This document shows, piece by piece, positions 51,670 to 62,814 of a stretch of 64,000 nucleotides of DNA. Every line of letters begins with the position of its first letter. The first letter of the stretch is position 1. The stretch is taken from NCBI RefSeq assembly GCF_037176765.1, contig NC_090024.1, positions 154,813,278-154,877,277 of the forward strand, read 5' to 3'. Position numbers and translations under genes: made by a program. The DNA is from Anolis sagrei (Eukaryota > Chordata > Lepidosauria > Squamata > Anolidae). The notes under the pieces are model-generated. The model worked only from the letters and a program-made list of their open reading frames with translations, ran no database searches and had not been told where the DNA came from.

Positions 51670-53985
51670 ATCTGTAACAGGTTATACGACTATCGTTGTC
51701 TAGTCTTCTATCTGCTGGAAAGACTTCCGTTTTCTGTTGGTTTGGTATCTTTTAAATTAAAATGTTAAATCTTCTAATATAAATATTTTCTTCAGGGTAC
51801 TATAGGTTAATTCCTATTCACATACTGTTGAACACCTTAGTTCATATAATTCTGTTTCATGAAACTAGTGGAAGGTGAGGAAAAACAGGGCAATTTTAGA
51901 TACAAAATATAGTAATTCTTCCTTATGCTCTTCTTTGTAAAATTACTCTCAACATGAAATGTCCCTTAGAAGTTAGAAGGAACATTATATGCTGGTCCTA
52001 ATGTAAGAAGGAAATAATATCTGTTCAGTCACTGAAGATGTTTTCTCTCTCTGCTGGCATCCAATCATTGAAATGAGTTGCAATTAGACTATGAATCATT
52101 TTAAAAGGTCGTATGAATGGAAGTAGTTAATTCTAATTGATGTGGTGGAAATGACTGAGCACTCAATATTAACCAAAAATGAGCATTAGCTGTAAGTGGG
52201 GCATAATAGGCAATAGATGCTCTTCCAAAGTGAGAAGGTCAAATAGCTCTGCACTCTGAAAACCATTTTTTTCCTGAAGCGATTTTGTTTGCTGGCTCAT
52301 TTCAAAAGTGCAAGCAGCAAGCAAGTGGTTTGAAAGCTCTGGAGGGACAAGAAGCCTAGGTGGGAAACATATTCACAAAGATACTGATTTTCCTCCCAAA
52401 AGTTATGAAACTTAAAAGTTTGAAGCAAAACGGAGCACCAAGTGACTTTGAAAGCCACATTTTCCATGTTAGAAATGGCATGGGAGCAAATGTTTTGTTT
52501 TTGTATTTTGATGTCAAATGAGCATTGTAATCTAACAAACTTTCCATTAACATAGGAAACCTTATGCATTTTCAACACCATACAAGTGTATAGTCTGGTA
52601 TTTTTTGCATTATTTGGTTTATTCTAGATTCTCTAATAGAGTTGAGAGGTTTATATTGAGAAAAGTAGAAGACCTCCTGTTTTGGGGTTTCTGTGAATTT
52701 TCCAAGCTGTATGGCTATGTTCCAAAAGCATTCTCTCCTGATGTTTTGCCCGCATATATGGCAGGCATCCTCAGAGGTTGAGAGGTCTGTTGGAAACTAG
52801 GCAATTGGGGCTTATATATCTGTGCATTATATATCTATGTGCATTGTCAGAGAAACAACATACAAACCCATTGATTCAGTACAAGAAATCCATGAATCCA
52901 TGGTTGATTGGTAGCATGAGTTCTTACGTAAATCCCATGGATTCACTAGGTTTACTCTGCTTAGAGCTAGCAACTGATTTTAGGCTGATGATGATAAACT
53001 CTCCAGGTATCTTAGTCTGCTAGGAGACTGACTAATGTGGCATAAGCCAAGATGAATGACTTGTCCCATCCACTTCTGAATATGTGCAGACAGCCTCAAA
53101 ACATTGTAAATAATGCACAGAATTCCATTATTTCTCCAAATAGTCATGGAGATCATGCTCTAGAAATGGAAGAGCAGCCTCTCAAATGATAAGCAATAAC
53201 TTACTCTAGAGCAGCTGGTGGAGAACAAGCTCCCATGATTAATGAATCTTAGCCATGGTGTTTCAGACCAATAAGAGTTGCATCTGAAGGGCCCCATGTT
53301 GCCCAAAAGCGATATGGTTGGGTCCACAGGCCTCCTCCCTTAGTGACCAATAGCAGAATTACAACTTCAACCTATAAGTTCATTGCAAACTTACAGCATG
53401 GATTCCTATTGTTAGCTACATATTTTTCTTGATAGTTTTCATGGCAAGTAAAACATGCACTCAGCCCTCATCTCTTTGAGCCAACTTATGAGACATAAAG
53501 ATATTCTGATGGCACTCTTGCCTATGATTTTGTTCTAGATGTAGGTATTTAAAAGCTCTGGTTGGGGAGCCTTAACCCAGATGTGCCTTTAAAAAAATCT
53601 GCGTAAACCCGAACATTCTGAATGTGCATGAAATTTCTACATCAGCAAGGAAGCATGTGTCTGTGTTGTTTTCTGTTGCTTCATCTTTTGGTCAATATAG
53701 ACAATATATTAATAGAAACAGCCTGTTTTCTCCTGATGAGGTTTTGCCTCAGATTGTTAAAGCCAGCTTTACTTTCATGTTGTAAATGAATACCACCTGC
53801 CATAGAATTCAGAGTGTAGCTGTAGATTCTGGAGTCATTTTTTTTATATTTTCCCTATATTTTCATTTCAGCAGATTTTCTTTTGCTAGATCTCTCCCTC
53901 TCCTATTATTGCTAAAAGTTTATTTGTTTGATTAACAGCAGAAAAAATGATACATGATCTGTACTAGGAAAACCTATGTTCAAGA
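51670..53985. other. Intergenic, mostly unrecognised; a Penelope-like tail at 52683-52860
   Basis: 52683-52860 contains ccaagctgtatggctatg, ggcaggcatcctcagaggtt and aactaggcaattggggctta, a Penelope-like 3' region. I saw nothing else in this stretch. Confidence 0.5.
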
Positions 53986-53997
53986 CAAGGCATAAAC

Positions 53998-54746
53998 CAG
54001 TTTCTCAACCCCTGCGAGGGTTGCAAGGGGGTGTCAGAGGGATTGCCAGAGACCATTAGAAAACAGTATTTTCTGTTGGTCATGTGGGTTCTGTGTGGGA
54101 AGTTTGGCCCAATTCTATTGTTGGTGGGGTTCAGAATGCTCTTTGTAGGTGAACTATAAATCCCAGCAACTACAACTCCCAAATGTTAAGGTCTATTTTC
54201 CCCAAACTCCACCAGTGTATACATTTGAGCATATTGAGTACTCAAGCCAAGTTTGGTCCATATCAATCATTGTTTGAGTCTAGAGTGCTCTCTGGATGTA
54301 GGTGAACTACAATTCCAGAACTCAAGGTCAATGCCCACCAAACCCAGTATTTTCTGTTGGTCACAGGAGTTCTGTTTGCCAAGTTTGGTTCAATTCCATC
54401 ATTGGTGGAGTTCAGAATGCTCTTTGATTGTAGGTGAACTATACATCCCAGCAACTACAGCTCCCAAATGACAAAATCACCCCCCCCCCCCCCCGCCACA
54501 CCAGTATCCACATTTGGGCATATCAGGTATTTGTGCCAAATTTGGTCCAGTGAATGAAAACACATCCTGCATATCAGATATTTACATGACAATTCATAAC
54601 AGTAGCAAAATTACAGCTATGAAGTAGCAACAAAATAGTTTTATGGTTGGGGGTCACCACAACATGAGTAACAGATTGTAAATAAATAACTGTAAATGAG
54701 GAATTGTATTAAATGGTTGTGGCATTAGGAAAGGTGAGAACCACTG
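53998..54746 (-). mobile_element. SPIN-like non-autonomous hAT transposon, copy 4, exact target duplication
   Basis: It runs from cagtttctcaaccc to ggtgagaaccactg. GCATAAAC is duplicated exactly (53990-53997 and 54747-54754). The interior holds the roughly 165-bp modules, and a C-run lies at 54480. Confidence 0.87.
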
Positions 54747-55114
54747 GCATAAACCATAAGAGTTAAGAATTTCAGTTTCTTGTTTCAACATGCCAGTTAC
54801 TGATCCTGCATGATATGACTGTTCATTTATCTTTCATATTTGGAAAGATAAACATGGCCACCTGTAGCCACATTTTGATTATTGTGCACTACATAGAGAG
54901 TAGCCACATCATCCAGAAATGATAGTATTAATTCTCTTTTGCAGACATTTCTGGTGATATCGTCAAACTGTTTTATTCTGTTTTGAGTTAAATTGTAATA
55001 ACAGTGTTGATCTTTGTCTTGTAAAATGGTCAGTAATTTGTGGGCTTTTTAAATCTGGCTCTTTAATGCCCCCCCCCCCCCAATTTGCCTGTTTTGTGTT
55101 TCTGCTTCTCTGGG

Positions 55115-55275
55115 TACATCTACTACACTGTAGAATTAATGCAGACAATGCCACTTTAAATGTGATGGCTCAATGCTATGGAATACCGGGAGTTATAGTT
55201 TGGTCATGCACCAACACTCTTTGGCAGAGAACGCTAAAACCTTGTATTACAGTCAAGAAACCCAAAGAAGGGCAA
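55115..55275. repeat. Hairpin MITE (ctacactgtagaattaatgc family), partial
   Basis: It contains ctacactgtagaattaatgc, atggctcaatgctatggaa and caccaacactctttggcaga, the left half of the family seen at 16450 and 63505. Confidence 0.6.
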
Positions 55276-55289
55276 CTAGGACTTGGAAG

Positions 55290-55435
55290 GGCAATAATAA
55301 TAATAGTACACTTTATTCATATTTCACCCTTCTCCCCTAGGGGATTACAGCATTTACATACATAGGCAAACATTCAGTGCCTTTACAATCATATACAACA
55401 AGACACACAAATGCACACAAAGGCAGAGGTGTCTC
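55290..55435 (-). repeat. L2-type LINE 3' end
   Basis: AAT units are followed by gtacactttattcatatttc and cccttctcccctaggggat. Confidence 0.6.
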
Positions 55436-55465
55436 CTTTTCATTTCCTGCTTCTACTAGTGTAGT

Positions 55466-55803
55466 AGGTAAAGGTTTTCCCCCTTGACATTAAGTCTAAA
55501 CATGTCTGACTCTTGTGGTTGGTGCTCATCTCCATTTCTAAGCTGAAGAGCTAGCGTTGTCCGTACACACCTCCAAGGTAATGTGGCTGGCATGACTGCA
55601 TGGAGTGCTGTTACCTTCCTGCTGGAGCAGTAGGTTGCAGGTTCAAATCCTACTCACATTTGCATGTTTGTGAACTGCTAGGCCGGCAGAAGCTGGGGTT
55701 AACAGTGGGAGTTCACATTGCTCCCCGGATTTGAACCTGCAACCTTTCGGTTCGCAAGTTCAGCTGATGAGTGGTTTAACCCGCTGCGCCACTAGGGGCT
55801 CCC
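55466..55803 (-). repeat. Sauria-type SINE, full length
   Basis: The tail gtaggtaaaggttttccccc is on the left. The tRNA-like head (ccggatttgaacctgcaacc, ccgctgcgccactaggggct) is on the right. Confidence 0.85.
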
Positions 55804-56589
55804 CTATTAGTGTACCTAGACAATATAGCCAATGATGATGGGAGTTACGGTTCTAAATCATCTAGAGCAACGTTTCCACCATTTGCTCTATAGTTTATTT
55901 TGCAAAGGAAGGTCTTTGATTCTTCAGTGCTATGTGGGGCCATTTTTAACAGAAAATACACAATTAAGCTGACTTTGAAGAGCTGAGCTAAACATTCCCA
56001 ATCAAGCTCATATTTATAAATTCAGCTGCTCCAAGTGACCTACATGTGACTTCTCTTTCTTTTTTCCCTTGAAATTTTACTCAGGGCAATTATATTATAT
56101 ACGACATGCTGAACAAACCTTGGCAATGGATCTTTCTTCTCAGACTTTCCATCTTCGCAGCTGGAAAGGTTTTGCATTGTCACATATGTCCAATAGATTG
56201 GTTATGTTCCACGACACACTATCTTTTTGTGGGACACTGATTTAAAGTCTAAAGCAGATTCTGAATGTTCATATCTTCAATATTTCCATTTGGTAGATGA
56301 CTGGATTGTCTTTTAAAACCATTTCATAGCAGGATATAAAGCAAACATGGGATTCATGCAGCTCTCCAGATGTTGGACTGCAAATGCTGGAATTTATTAT
56401 TCCACTTATTTACTGAATTTATACCTTGCCTTTCTCTGGGACTCGGATCCAAGGCAGTCAGGGTGAGTTGCAACCCTACAATTTCTAGGGAATCCAAGGC
56501 ATTCTCATCTCTATAGGAGAAAAAGACATGTTCACACAGACAGTCTGACCCCTGAACACAAAAAAGTTACATACCAGCCTGATACCACG

Positions 56590-56735
56590 TCTAACTTTTT
56601 TCATGTATCCTCAGAGGTTGTGAAGTCTGTTGGAAACTTGGCAAGTGAGGTTTATATATCTGTCGAATGTCCAGGGTGGAAGAAAGAACTCTTGTCTGTT
56701 TGAGGCAAATATCTTGTCTTATATTTGTTATTACA
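56590..56735 (+). repeat. Penelope-like 3' region fragment
   Basis: It contains tcctcagaggttgtgaagtc, ttggcaagtgaggtttatat and gaagaaagaactcttgtctg. Confidence 0.6.
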
Positions 56736-56747
56736 CATAGCAGGCAC

Positions 56748-56984
56748 CCCTAGGTCAGCGGTTTGAATCTGGGAAGAGTGCAGATGAGCTCCCTCTGTCA
56801 GCTCCAGCTCCCCATGCAGGGACATGAGAGAAGCCTCCCACAAGGATGGTAAAACATCAAACATCTGAGTGTCCCCTGGGCAATGTCCTTGCAGACGGCC
56901 AATTCTCTCTCACCAGAAGCGACTTGCAGTTTCTCAAGTCTCTCTTGACACGACAAAAAAACCAAAACAAAACCAAAAACAAAA
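56748..56984 (+). repeat. tRNA-derived SINE with A-rich tail, abutting the FARSB retrocopy
   Basis: It has B box cggtttgaatctggg, body gacatgagagaagcctccc and tail gcgacttgcagtttctcaag, then A-rich text to about 56984. Confidence 0.85.
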
Positions 56985-57411
56985 CAGAAAACATTCACTG
57001 CTGAAGTAGCTGAAGTACTTTATCCCAATAGAAAAAGTCACATCTTTCCAGAGCTGCCCTATCATCATGGAAAGATAAAGCCTGAGATAACGAACAAGAA
57101 AATAGGAATCAGTGAGACTCGGTCAAGCCTTGCAAAGCTACTCCCCAGGATGTGTTTGAAGCCACACGTCATAGGGAATGGGAACAATATAGAGGTTGAA
57201 ATCCCTCCTACTAGAGCTGACATTTTCTGTGTATGTGATATCATAGAAGACATAGCAATAGTGTATGGCTATAATAACATTCAGATGACTACCCAGAAAA
57301 CATATACCATAGCTAATCCATTTCCTTTCAATGAGCTCACAGAACTTCTGAGACAAGACCTGGAAGCAGCAGGTTTTACTGACACACTGACTTTTGCTCT
57401 GTGTTTCCAGG
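56985..57411 (+). pseudogene. FARSB: FARSB (phenylalanyl-tRNA synthetase beta subunit) retrocopy fragment
   Basis: The frame of 56994-57411 reads [20 protein letters not shown], then [49 protein letters not shown]-like [20 protein letters not shown] and [20 protein letters not shown]. This matches cytosolic FARSB from about residue 285 to 420 (B5 and core regions), recalled from the human protein. It is uninterrupted where the parent gene should have several introns, so it is a processed copy rather than an exon. It starts right after the A-rich tail of a SINE and ends abruptly at an antisense CR1 (57412). It has no stops but is a fragment: no start, and no C-terminal half. Confidence 0.85.
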
Positions 57412-57790
57412 AATTGGAAGAGACCGCAAGGGCCATCCAATCCAACCCACTGCCATGCAGGAAAACACAATTGAGGCACTCCTGACAAATGGCCATCCAG
57501 CCTCTACTTAAAAACTTCCTGGTGAGACTCTACCATGCTCCAAGGCAACATATTCTACTGCTGAACAGCTCGTTCAGAAAATTCTTCCTAATGTTCAAGT
57601 AAAATACCTTTCACTGAAATTTGAATCCACTGCTCCATGTCCTAGTCTCTAGAAGAGTGGAAAAGAAGCCTGCTCCCTCCTTTCAAATATTTAAACATCG
57701 CTATCATGTCCCATCTCAACCCTTCTTTTCTCCAAGTTAAATGTCCCTAGCTCCCAAGCTGCTCCTCATATGATTTGGCTTTCAGAAGAC
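57412..57790 (-). repeat. CR1 LINE 3' end (antisense)
   Basis: It opens gaattggaagagaccgcaag and runs aaattcttcctaatgttcaa and ccatctcaacccttcttttc to about gctgctcctcatatg, the reverse complement of the CR1 3' end. Its 3' terminus meets the FARSB piece directly. Confidence 0.85.
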
Positions 57791-57794
57791 ACAG

Positions 57795-59095
57795 TAGACA
57801 AGTTTGTTTAATCACATATTATACAATACAATCCCTTAATAGTGCAATCAGTTGATAGCGTCCTCTGGAGAAAGTATCAGGCTAAGTAAGAGGGCACAGG
57901 ACAAGCCACAGGGCAAACCCAGCTCAGTCCTCTAACAGATGAAAGTGGCCTAAGGGGTTGGGAGGAATTATCAGGGATTGCTATGACTGTCCACTTGAAC
58001 CTGATGCCTGAGGCAATTGCTTCACTTAGCTACTGATGGTGGAACACAATATTTATTGTAAAACCGGGCACATGAATATCTTAGCCCAAATGCTTAATAT
58101 TCTGACCATTTCTTCCAGCACTAGCTAATTGAATTTTGGGAAAGCAGTAGCAAAGCCTCAACTTGATCTGATTGTATTTGCTACTTATTGGCACGATTAA
58201 TGCTTCAGTCGGAGTCTGTGGGAGTTGGAAATGAAGGCTTTACTGAAAAAGCTGTTAGGCTCTTAGTGAAGAGAAGAAAATTGAGAGGCATGCTACAAAA
58301 AAGGCTTAGTGTCAGCTTTTTCAGTTTTGTGATGGCAAAAAATTGAGAGGATGTCTGGCACTACCATTAACTATTACCTCTGTCTGTGACAAGTACCAGA
58401 GCGAGACACCTCATAATGGAGACAGACATCAATACCATCTCTTACCAAGTGTTCTCAGAAGGAATATTCATTTCCCTTCTTTTATTGAGTCTCTATGGAA
58501 ATAATGGTTAATTTACCCCAAGAGGAAGAGAAATGGAGAAGAACTAAGAACATAGAAATTGCTGAAGAGTGGGAAGTGTAACTAACAAATTGTCGAGAAA
58601 GAAGAGGAGAGATAATTGCAGGGGTAATATGAGAAAAAGGACACAAACAAAAAAAGCAGGAGGCCAGGATGGGTTCGATGCAGCCTCTAGCTCTGTCAAG
58701 ACACAATCAAGTGCTGGAAAGTTGCCTTAAAGTTAACAAATGCTTTTCTAAATTATTGCTGCCCAATATTGTCCTTATGACCTTTTTTTCTGGGAGAGGC
58801 AACAGATACCCTGAGTTTCAAACAGTTCAGTAATGGGTTGAATAGTTTTTTCGGGCTATATGACCACGTTCTAGAAGCAATCTCTCTTGATGTTTCTCTA
58901 GGGGGTCTTATCTAACACCCCCCTCCCTTTCCTCCAGCATTTCCCCTTCAATTAAAGGAGCACTCTCCAACTCTCTTTCCACATCTGGGCAGTTCATGCT
59001 GGGCTGCTCTAGCCCCAAGGTGTTGCCTTGTCTTAACTCTTTGAGTCTTTGTTGTTAGTATTCTATATGTCTAGTGCTGAATCGGACAGTAACAG
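57795..59095. other. Intergenic, nothing recognised
   Basis: Only a short Penelope-like snippet (tttttcgggctatatgacca) stands out, at about 58847-58900. Confidence 0.45.
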
Positions 59096-59100
59096 TAGGA

Positions 59101-59561
59101 CAGGCCTGTAGCCGGGGGGGGGGGGGGGTTAGGGGTTCAACCCCCCCCTGAAAATTTTTCAGGTTAAAAAAACCGGTTTACTCATGTATTTTAACTGGTT
59201 AACCAAATCTCCATGCTAAATCTATGAGATGCAAAAAAAGTCCCTCCAGAACTGCAAGCACTATCTCAAGCAAATATTGACAATTTATTCACACTGTCAT
59301 TACTTGCAGCAATAGCCGATGTAGTGAAGTAACCAAATTTGGGGGGGGGGGTGTTGAATGCTCTCATTAAGGAGTCCAGACTTGGTGGAGGTGGTTGACA
59401 GGGGCAGAGCTGCAGGCTATTGAAGGCTGCTCTGCCCCCTGCTGTGCTCTTTGCTTCAATGTGAGCTAGGAGGCAGGTTTCAACCCACCACCACCACCCC
59501 CACCCCCCCGCGCGTGAAATTTTTAACCCCCCCCCCCTGAAATTTTCAACCCCCGGCCCTG
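59101..59561. mobile_element. Non-autonomous hAT element with caggcctgtagcc ends, copy 2
   Basis: It is collinear with 35845-36280 (ttttaactggttaaccaaat and ctccagaactgcaagcacta in both). AGTAGGA occurs on both sides. It has several G and C homopolymer runs. Confidence 0.8.
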
Positions 59562-59572
59562 AGTAGGACACT

Positions 59573-59648
59573 CTGTATTATCTGACGTTTTCATTTATCC
59601 AATGTTCTGTTGGCTCGTTTATGTCGGATAAGTGAGACTCTACGGTAT
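59573..59648 (-). repeat. Pogo/Tigger-like terminal fragment
   Basis: On the minus strand it reads gtagagtctcacttatccga, a Pogo-type inverted-repeat end. Confidence 0.45.
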
Positions 59649-59689
59649 TTTCATTTTCTGACATACAAAATCTTCTACTTCAGGTAGGC

Positions 59690-60256
59690 ATCTCACCCTG
59701 CCTAACAGAAGGGCAGGCCTTGCACCTGAGCCTGGTGTTATTCAACCTCTTTCCAAGTGACTTAGATGGATCGGGATTAAAAATGACCATCACAAATTTG
59801 AGAGGCTGGAGTACTGTGTACATTTCTGGGTGCATCAGTTCAAGAGGATATTAACAATCTGGAAGGTGTCTAGTAGCAAGTGACAAGATGATTAAAGTTC
59901 TAGTAATGAAGCTGTACGGAGCAACTTAGGGAACAAAGCTTGGAGGAAAGAGATCTGAAGGGTGGCATGATCCCCATCTTTAAATACCTAATGGGCTGTG
60001 ACATAGAAGGTGAAGCAAGCTGCTCCAGAGATTCAAACATGGATCAGCGGATGCCAACAAGAAGACAATCATAAGGAATAACTTATTTATTGTCAGAATT
60101 GTTCAACAGTCAAATGGACTGTCCCGGGATAGTGAACTCTTCTTATTTGGTAGTTTTCCAGATCCAACATTTGATGGCTATGTTTCTGCAGTACTTTAGC
60201 TGTGTATTCCTGCACAACTACGGTCCCTTCCAACATTAAATTTCTGTAATTGGAGC
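59690..60256 (+). repeat. CR1 LINE 3' region, degenerate
   Basis: It contains cttagatggatcgggatt, tcccgggatagtgaactctt and acggtcccttccaacattaa, all CR1 landmarks. Confidence 0.7.
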
Positions 60257-60268
60257 TTTATGCTAGAG

Positions 60269-60404
60269 CAGTAGTTCTCAACCTGTGGGTCCCCAGATGT
60301 TTTGGCCTTCAACTCCCAGAAATCCTAACAGCTGATAAGACTAGCTGGGATTTCAGGGCGTTGTAGGCCAAAACACCCGAGGACCCATAGGTTGAGAACC
60401 ACTG
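60269..60404. mobile_element. Hairpin hAT MITE, copy 6
   Basis: It runs from cagtagttctcaacctgtgg to taggttgagaaccactg, with flanks TGCTAGAG and TGGTAGAG. Confidence 0.88.
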
Positions 60405-61231
60405 TGGTAGAGCTAACCAACATCTCTAGAGGTTGAACTGGAACAAACCTCATATTTGCCTATTAATGAATATGTTGACTAGATCTAGTGGGACAGGTAG
60501 TCCAGGACTTGGAAGGCTATGCTTTACACACTTCTTATCTAGAGAGATTTCTGCTTCCCATTGTTTACCTCCCTTAAGAGTGACTATTCAAGACCTGTTC
60601 GGCCTCTGCTTATGGATGCTCTTTACTTTGCTGACTTAATTTAAGCCACTGCCAGGTTTGTCTAGTCTTGTTTACAAAGTCAGTCGGACCAAAATATTGA
60701 AAGCTCCATCTTCTTAATAGAACCTGGGTTGGTATGAAAGGTGTGTGAAAAAATAATTGATTTCTTTTAGCCCAGAGGGATAAGAATATGACTCAGGAAG
60801 AGCCCAGGCATTAGAGAAAGTGAATTAGTTGTCTCAGGGAGCAGATTACTAGAGACCGCAGCAAGGTGTTGGAGAACAATGTAGGTCATGAAAATCAAAG
60901 AATAACCAAAGTATGTGTAGATATGACCCTATAGTCCTTACTGCAGATGGAATCTAGTCCTTCTTTTGGTCCACAGGCAAGAAACATATTGTAAAGCTGC
61001 TCATATAGCTGAAAAAGTGTCGGGTGAAGAAATTAGTCTCAAGGAATGTATTAATGGATATGCTGAATTACTGATGGTTTTTCAAAAACATGGTGTTTAT
61101 TAATGTCCTGGGGTAAAAATAAGCTTCTCATTTTTCAGGAGTTTTACATTGAAGTTGTTAATGAGTGGAAGTTTCCTTAATACATACAACACTTGAAACA
61201 CTGAAGCAAAAGTGATTCAAGGGGTAAACAT

Positions 61232-61540
61232 AGGTTGAGTATCCTTTATCCCAAATGTTTGGGACCGGAAGTGTAGTATATTTCAGATCGTGCAATACTT
61301 GTATTTACTTCCTGAGCTATCTTGGAGATGGGATGGAAGTCTTTGCACAAAATTCATTGATATTTCATATACACAGCCTAAAAATAATTGTATAGGATAT
61401 TTGTAATGGTTTTGTGCATGAAGTAAAGTTTGTGGACGTTGAAGTAGCAACGTGAAAAAGCATCACTCTCTCAGCCACCCGTGTGGATTTTAGAATGCTG
61501 GATCAGGGATGCTCAGCCCGTGCCTGACTAACAAGGACAT
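61232..61540 (+). repeat. Tigger-like DNA transposon, copy 2
   Basis: It opens ggttgagtatcctttatccc, has gtgcatgaagtaaagtttgt and ctctcagccacccgtgtgg inside, and closes gatcagggatgctcagcc. It is the same family as 39785. Confidence 0.7.
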
Positions 61541-61689
61541 ACTTTGGACAATCGCATCACACTGCCAGAATCTTTGGAACAACGTTTTTGACAACGTAAT
61601 GTACACCTTATGACAAAACTTTCCAAGAGACTCCTGAGCAACTGGAGTGGGACAGAATTTAAAAAGTACATTTGTGATATGTATTATTT

Positions 61690-62672
61690 CAGGAAGGAGA
61701 AGAGGAAGATGAAGAAAAGAGGAAGAGGAGAAGGTGGTGGAGGAGGAGGAAGAGAAGAAGAAGGAAAGAGGAGGAAGAGGAAAAGGAGGAAGAGAAAGAG
61801 GAGAAGGTGATAGAGGTGGAGGAAGGAAAGAAGAAGGGAAGAGGAAGAGGAGGAAGAACAGAAGGAAAGAGGAGGGGAAGAGGACAGTGGAGGAGGAGAA
61901 GAAAAGAAGAATGAAAGGAGGGAAGCAGGAGAGAAAGAAAAGAAGGAAAAGGAGGAAGAGGAAAAGGAGGAAGAGAAAGAGGAGAAGGTGCTGGAGGTGG
62001 AGGAAGGAAAGAAGGAAAGGAGAAGAGGGAGAGGGGGAAGAAAAGAAGGAAAGAGGAGGGGAAGAGGAAAGTGGAGGAGAAAAAGAAAAGAAGAAGAATG
62101 AAAGGAGGGGAAGAGGAGGGGAAGAGGAGAAAGAGAAAAAGGAAGAGGAAAAGGAGGAAGAGAAAGAGGAGAAGGTGATGGAGGTGGAGGAAGGAAAGGA
62201 GAAGGGAAAAGGAGAAAGAGAGGAGAGGGAAAAGGAAGAGGAGGAAGAGGAGAGGGAAGAGGAAAAAGGAAAGTGGAAGAAAAGGAAAGAAGGAAGAGGA
62301 GGAGGAAAAGAAGGTGGTGACGGTAGAAGAGAAAGGGGGAAATAAGAGAAAGGGGAGAAGGCGGAGGAGAAGAGGAGAAAAAGAAGAAGGAAAGAAGAGG
62401 GAAAGAGGAGAAGGGAGAGGAGAAAGGAAAGGAGGAAGAGAAAGAGGAGAAAGTGGAGGAGGTAGAGAAGAAGAAGAAGGAAGGAAAGAAGAGGAAGAGG
62501 ACAAGGAAAAGGAAAAGAAGGTGGTGAAGGTGGAAGAGAAAGGGGGGGATAAGAGAAAGTGGAGAAGGCGGAGGAGAAGAGGAGAAAAAGAAGAAGGAAA
62601 GAAGAGGGGAAGAGGAGGAGGTGGAGGAAGAGAAGAAGGAAGAGGAAAGGGACAGAAAGAGGAGGAAGAGGA
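61690..62672 (+). repeat. Polypurine tract of about 1 kb with higher-order repeats
   Basis: Almost every base is A or G on the + strand (ggaagaggaggaag-type text), broken mainly by gaaggtg(a/g)tgg motifs. Such motifs recur at about 61804, 61984 and 62170 (steps of about 183 bp) and, in a second form, at about 62310 and 62517. It ends about 140 bp before the CpG island. The long open frames on both strands here are compositional. Confidence 0.9.
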
Positions 62673-62814
62673 GCAGTCTGACCCCCTTCTTTGCTTTCCT
62701 TTCCTTGGCAGTCAGAATACATTTCTGTTCAAACCGTCTTTGAATTGGCAATTCCTCTGAAGGAGACAATCCGGCTGGGTGCTGTGTGTTTGCTGCCTTT
62801 GACTTGGGCTGAGT

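Noticed and set aside
57138-57488. Minus-strand frame of 116 codons
   Set aside because: It is the antisense shadow of the FARSB retrocopy and the CR1 end.
61490-62769. Very long minus-strand reading frames (up to about 410 codons), and long + strand frames over the same stretch
   Set aside because: They consist of Ser/Leu/Phe/Pro or Lys/Glu/Arg/Gly runs dictated by the purine tract in every frame, with no domain.
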